Part shown: in pieces, positions 60,997-64,000 of the stretch
How the letters are laid out: each line of letters starts with the position of its first letter
How positions within the stretch are numbered: position 1 is the first letter of the stretch
From: CAYJFG01 sp051881695
GTDB taxonomy: Bacteria > Bacillota > Clostridia > Oscillospirales > Acutalibacteraceae
NCBI GenBank assembly: GCA_051881695.1
Contig: JBJEQJ010000020.1
Span: 62,001 to 126,000, forward strand
DNA: 64,000 bases
Direction of reading: 5' to 3'
Translations under genes and position numbers: made by a program
Notes under the pieces: generated by a model
Database searches by the model: none
Seen by the model: the letters and a program-made list of their open reading frames with translations, nothing else
What the model was told of the DNA's origin: nothing

Positions 60997-61103
60997 TGGG
61001 CGGCAGCCACCGGGCGGGCTTTGCCCGCACGGTGCCTCCGCACCGGTGCGGAGGCGAAAGCTGCCCAAGGGCTGCTTTCGGCTGCCGTTGTACCCCGAAA
61101 GCC
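60997..61103 (+). ncRNA. GC-rich folded element (possible structured RNA or repeat)
   Basis: GC is far above the surroundings. An outer stem GGCAGC/GCTGCC (about 61002-61065) encloses two hairpins: CACCG-GCGGGC/GCCCGC-CGGTG and CCTCCGCACC/GGTGCGGAGG. A third hairpin, CTTTCGG/CCGAAAG, follows at about 61074-61101. The layout is a three-way junction. It lies between two related small-protein genes. It may be a structured RNA, a regulator of the downstream gene, or a mobile repeat. Confidence 0.45.
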
Positions 61104-61142
61104 TTGCAAAAATTATAAACGCAGTCAAAGGAGGAATGAGAA

Positions 61143-61508
61143 ATGAATGATTTGTCGGGAAAAATATCTCAGGTTCTCTCAGACCCTCAGGCTATGGAAC
61201 AAATAAAAGAGCTTGCCGCAATGTTCGGTGCTGACACAAATGCTAAAAGCGAGCCTGAAAGACCGTTGCCTGTGCCGAAGCAAAAGCAAAATGTACCGGA
61301 TATGTCCGCCCTTTCGGGGGATACGGTGCAGACTATTATGCGTATAATGCCGCTTCTCAGCGAATTTAAAAAGGAGGATAAAAACACAAGACTTTTGAAT
61401 GCATTGCGCCCGTTTTTGGGTGAGGATAAGCAGCATAAGCTTGACGAAGCGGAAAGAATGCTCAGTATGATGAAGCTTCTGCCGATGCTTCGCAGCCTTA
61501 ACATTTAG
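61143..61508 (+). CDS. Small uncharacterised protein, clostridial type
   Basis: A 121-residue soluble protein. The N terminus reads GKISQVLSDPQAMEQIKELAAMFG, a Pro/Lys-rich linker follows (about 37-55), and the C-terminal half has MRIMPLLSEFKKEDKNTRLL, LRPFLGEDKQHKLDEA and MMKLLPMLRSL helices. AAAGGAGG precedes the ATG. It is followed 11 bases later by the next small gene, so they are co-transcribed. The pattern of conserved-looking helices suggests a real family of unknown role. Confidence 0.7.
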   Translation: MNDLSGKISQVLSDPQAMEQIKELAAMFGADTNAKSEPERPLPVPKQKQNVPDMSALSGDTVQTIMRIMPLLSEFKKEDKNTRLLNALRPFLGEDKQHKLDEAERMLSMMKLLPMLRSLNI

Positions 61509-61519
61509 GGGGAGTAACT

Positions 61520-61801
61520 GTGGATAATATGCAGCAGGACGCTGTAAGAAGAATGAAGGAAATGCAGGCGAGAGCAAAGGTAAAGCAAAGCACGCCGGGA
61601 GAAAACGCCGCATCTGATAAAGCTGAACACAGCGCATTTGAAGAGGTAAAAAAAACTGACTCCCCGCAGACGAAGGGGAGTGTAGTTGATGATTTGTTTA
61701 AGGACAAGGAAAAAACGCTTATTTTAGCGCTGATTGCCCTGCTTACAACCGAAAAAGCAGACGCGTCATTGGTGCTGGCGCTTATGTACCTTTTAATGTA
61801 G
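61520..61801 (+). CDS. Small protein with hydrophobic C terminus
   Basis: A 93-residue protein starting at GTG with GGGGGAG upstream. The first 60 residues are charged (MDNMQQDAVRRMKEMQARAK, then Glu/Lys/Ser). The last 30 hold a hydrophobic pair of segments (LILALIALLTTEKADASLVLALMYLLM) that could insert in the membrane as a tail anchor or hairpin. With the gene before it, it forms a two- or three-gene unit convergent with proA. Function is unknown. Confidence 0.68.
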   Translation: MDNMQQDAVRRMKEMQARAKVKQSTPGENAASDKAEHSAFEEVKKTDSPQTKGSVVDDLFKDKEKTLILALIALLTTEKADASLVLALMYLLM

Positions 61802-61811
61802 TTTTTTACGC

Positions 61812-63056
61812 TTATCTTATCTGTCCGTTGCCGTTTATTATAAATTTCATCGAGGTAAGCTCATTTAAGCCCATAGGACCTCTTGCGTGAAGCTTTTGCG
61901 TAGAAATTCCGATTTCAGCGCCAAGTCCGAACTCACCGCCGTCTGTAAATCTTGTAGAGGCATTTACATATACTGCCGCACTGTCAACTCCCTGAGTGAA
62001 AACACGTGCGTTCTCGTAATTACTTGTTACTATACATTCGCTGTGTCCGCTGGAGTATTTTGCAATATGCTCCATTGCGTCAGAAAGGCTGTCAACAACC
62101 TTAACTGCAAGAACATAGTCAAGATATTCGGTGTACCAGTCGTCCTCGGTTGCCGAAATAACGCTGCCGCCTAAAATTTCTTTGGTTTTTTCACAGCCGT
62201 GAAGCTCAACATTTTTTTCATCAAGCCTTGCCTTTATTACGGGCAGGGCGCTTTGTGCAATGTCCTTATGCACAAGTATTGTTTCTATGGCGTTGCATAC
62301 AGACGGGCGAGAGGTCTTTGCGTTAAATATAATATTCGCCGCCATTTGAATATCTGCACTTTTATCAACGTAAACGTGGCAGTTGCCTACGCCTGTTTCA
62401 ATAACTGGTACACGGGAGTTTTCAACAACTGCTTTTATAAGTCCTGCGCCGCCTCTGGGGATTAAAACATCAAGATAATCTGAAAGTCCCATAAGCTCAA
62501 CGGAGGACTGTCTTGACGTGTCCTCAATAAGCTGTATGCAGTCCTTTGGAAGTCCTGCTTGTTCCAAGGCGTTTCTCATGATCTGTGCTATGCATTTGTT
62601 CGAGTTTATCGCTTCCTTGCCGCCGCGAAGAATTACAACATTGCCCGACTTTAAGCAAAGAGCCGCTGCGTCTGACGTTACATTGGGACGTGCCTCAAAT
62701 ATAATTCCGATAACGCCTAAGGGAACCCTCACCTTGCGTATTTCAAGTCCGTTTTTGTTCTGACGTCCGCTTAAAACCTCTCCCACCGGGTCAGGCAGTG
62801 CGGCAATCTGACGAACACCGTCGGCCATTCCCGAAATTCTCTCTTTTGTCAGCGTCAGCCTGTCAAGTAAAGAATCCGTAAGACCTGCGGCTTTGCCGTT
62901 TTTAAGGTCCTTTTCATTTTCACAAATTATTTCTTGAATATTGTCCTCAAGCGCTTTTGCTATTAAAAGCAGAGCGTCGTCCTTTTTGTTTCCTGCAACA
63001 GACAGGTTTCTTGCAGCCTTTTTTGCGTTTGCTCCCATTTGCTCAATAACTGTCAT
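61812..63056 (-). CDS. proA: Gamma-glutamyl phosphate reductase
   Basis: A 414-residue enzyme that reduces gamma-glutamyl phosphate to the semialdehyde in proline synthesis, using NADPH. The fold is of the aldehyde dehydrogenase type: PLGVIGIIFEARPNVTSDAAALCLKSGN near 105-132 for the cofactor, and the catalytic Cys in SRPSVCNAIETI near 245-256. The closing part has HSECIVT and EIGISTQKLHARGPMGL. ATG 63056 with GGGAGG eight bases upstream is chosen. It lies 22 bases after proB in the same operon. Confidence 0.94.
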   Translation of the reverse strand: MTVIEQMGANAKKAARNLSVAGNKKDDALLLIAKALEDNIQEIICENEKDLKNGKAAGLTDSLLDRLTLTKERISGMADGVRQIAALPDPVGEVLSGRQNKNGLEIRKVRVPLGVIGIIFEARPNVTSDAAALCLKSGNVVILRGGKEAINSNKCIAQIMRNALEQAGLPKDCIQLIEDTSRQSSVELMGLSDYLDVLIPRGGAGLIKAVVENSRVPVIETGVGNCHVYVDKSADIQMAANIIFNAKTSRPSVCNAIETILVHKDIAQSALPVIKARLDEKNVELHGCEKTKEILGGSVISATEDDWYTEYLDYVLAVKVVDSLSDAMEHIAKYSSGHSECIVTSNYENARVFTQGVDSAAVYVNASTRFTDGGEFGLGAEIGISTQKLHARGPMGLNELTSMKFIINGNGQIR

Positions 63057-63078
63057 TTTCTGTTCCTCCCATATCATT

Positions 63079-63864
63079 TTATTTTTTTGCCGTAAATTTT
63101 GTTCCTACCTCTTTGCCGTCGAATATATCGTATAAAACATGAGGGTCGCTGCCGTTTATTACTCTTGTTTCAATGCCGGCACTTGTTGCAAACTCTGCCG
63201 CCAAAAGCTTTGTAGCCATTCCGCCTGTTCCTCTGTTAGAGCCTGTACCGCCTGCCATCTGCTTTATTTCATCGGTTATTTCATCAACAACAGATATTAG
63301 CTGAGCGTCGCTGTTTGTTCTTGGGTTTTTATCATAAAGACCGTCAATATCCGTTAAAATAATCAGCTTGTCAACATCAAGCATTTTGGATACTATTGCT
63401 GACAGCATATCGTTATCGCCGAAGTTTTCACCCTCAATTTCATCTATGGCAACAGTGTCGTTTTCGTTAACAATGGGTATAACGCCCATTTCAAGCAGAG
63501 TGTTTACTGTGTTTATAACATTTTGCTTTGTGTGCTGTGTTTCTATTGTTCTTCTTGTTAAAAGTATCTGAGCGATTATATGGTTATACTCCCCGAAGAA
63601 TTTATCGTACATAAACATAAGCTCGCATTGACCGACAGCAGCGGTAGCCTGTTTTTTGCGTATCTCTGTCGGACGTTCCTTTAAGCTTAATTTTCCTATG
63701 CCTACTCCTACAGCGCCCGAAGATACAAGTATTACGTCCCTGCCGGAATTCTGCAGGTCGCACAGTACCTTGCAAAGCTGTTCAACTCTGTGCAGATTTA
63801 TTCTTCCGCTTTCGTGCGTTAAGGTCGATGTACCGACCTTTATAAGTATTCTTTCGCTGTTCAT
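63079..63864 (-). CDS. proB: Glutamate 5-kinase, short form
   Basis: A 261-residue amino-acid kinase that phosphorylates glutamate as the first step of proline synthesis. The N terminus is RILIKVGTSTLTHESGRI, then VSSGAVGVGIGKLS near 48-61, PIVNENDTVAIDEI near 131-144, LTDIDGLYDKNPRT near 167-180, and GTGGMATKLLAAE near 214-226. The C-terminal PUA domain of longer enzymes (about 365 residues in many bacteria) is absent. This kinase-only form is known in some lineages; feedback inhibition by proline can still occur in the kinase domain. GAGG precedes the ATG. Confidence 0.93.
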   Translation of the reverse strand: MNSERILIKVGTSTLTHESGRINLHRVEQLCKVLCDLQNSGRDVILVSSGAVGVGIGKLSLKERPTEIRKKQATAAVGQCELMFMYDKFFGEYNHIIAQILLTRRTIETQHTKQNVINTVNTLLEMGVIPIVNENDTVAIDEIEGENFGDNDMLSAIVSKMLDVDKLIILTDIDGLYDKNPRTNSDAQLISVVDEITDEIKQMAGGTGSNRGTGGMATKLLAAEFATSAGIETRVINGSDPHVLYDIFDGKEVGTKFTAKK

Positions 63865-63915
63865 CTTTTTTACCTCTGTTTTGAGTTCATATGTAATAAT
63901 AACGGTAACTAAGGC

Positions 63916-64000
63916 TTAATTATCCTCATTGTATCTTGCCAAAAATTCAAGTGTTCGTGCATTTGTGCTTTCTTCAAAAACCTCTTTAGGCGTGCCGTTT
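63916..64000 (-). CDS. ABC transporter ATPase C-terminus, amino-acid (GlnQ) type, partial
   Basis: Only the last 27 residues are inside the window; the gene continues past 64000. The tail NGTPKEVFEESTNARTLEFL matches the conserved end of polar amino-acid ABC ATPases (GTPEEVFENP...RTKEFL). Family assignment by the tail alone is suggestive, not proof. It ends 51 bases upstream of proB. Confidence 0.6.
   Translation of the reverse strand, partial: NGTPKEVFEESTNARTLEFLARYNEDN

Noticed and set aside
63079..63864. ProB as a truncated pseudogene because the PUA domain is missing
   Set aside because: The kinase domain is complete, the stop is followed closely by an intact proA with good spacing, and kinase-only forms are known.
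1..64000. CRISPR arrays
   Set aside because: No regularly spaced short direct repeats and no cas-like genes were seen.
1..64000. rRNA, tmRNA or T-box leaders
   Set aside because: I looked ahead of aspS, proB, pyrC and the transporter operons and saw no T-box core, purine-type riboswitch pattern or rRNA sequence.

Overview
This looks like chromosomal DNA from a low-to-moderate GC, Gram-positive anaerobe of the class Clostridia, probably a gut member of the Oscillospiraceae/Ruminococcaceae. The reasons are strong AGGAGG ribosome binding sites, family-level resemblance of the housekeeping genes, lipoprotein-type secreted enzymes and a maltodextrin transporter next to a surface amylase. Species is not assigned. 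The window has two unlike halves. Bases about 46-27045 are an AT-rich integrated island. The rest is ordinary chromosome, richer in GC and carrying a family of about 180-bp inverted-repeat elements that I did not see in the island. ISLAND (46-27045). It sits in the 3' end of a tRNA-Trp(CCA) gene. A 45-bp piece of that tRNA is repeated at the left end (46-90) and lies inside the intact tRNA at the right end (27001-27076). A tyrosine integrase (16430-17647) and an excisionase-like HTH protein with a Rep-like HTH partner (8030-8580) mark it as an integrative element. Only broken mobilisation fragments remain (8709-9019), so it cannot transfer itself. Its cargo, left to right, is: a SWIM zinc-finger protein; a compact defence operon (HTH-fused Dam-like methyltransferase, small Cys-rich protein, MutH/Sau3AI-like nuclease, a PD-(D/E)XK nuclease, a second methyltransferase and a GmrSD-type DUF262/DUF1524 protein); an opposed DUF6076-like protein; a sigma/anti-sigma pair framed by direct repeats; a LytTR two-component system divergent from a MacB/FtsX-type ABC transporter whose mRNA starts with a large terminator-like hairpin; a PadR-HAAS-secreted protein operon divergent from a lipoprotein and an ABC-2 transporter, one subunit of which is a permease fused to a lipoprotein; then an IS30 remnant and an intact IS1182-family insertion sequence. 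CHROMOSOME (27046-64000). In order: murE (minus); a maltodextrin import and starch operon (binding lipoprotein, two permeases, GH13 lipoprotein); a VanW-family wall protein (minus); a processive diacylglycerol glycosyltransferase with an unusual charged insert, followed by a lipoprotein serpin; an LPG-synthase/UPF0104-type membrane protein; a GT2 glycosyltransferase; aspS-prmA; a small membrane protein; an Mrp/Nbp35 ATPase; fba; an amidohydrolase (minus); a DUF1015 protein; tRNA-CAU (probably Ile2); an M20 amidohydrolase (minus); a macro-domain protein next to a VWA protein; tRNA-Ser(CGA); a membrane protein; pyrC-pyrF; a YfcE-like phosphoesterase (minus); three small uncharacterised proteins separated in part by a GC-rich folded element; proB-proA (minus); and the tail of an amino-acid ABC ATPase. 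The parts most likely to hold something new are the six-gene restriction operon, the regulator-flanked ABC-2 system with its permease-lipoprotein fusion, the macro/VWA pair, the coiled-coil insert in the lipid glycosyltransferase, and the dispersed inverted-repeat family, one copy of which supplies the stop codon of prmA. All statements on families rest on motif reading without database searches.
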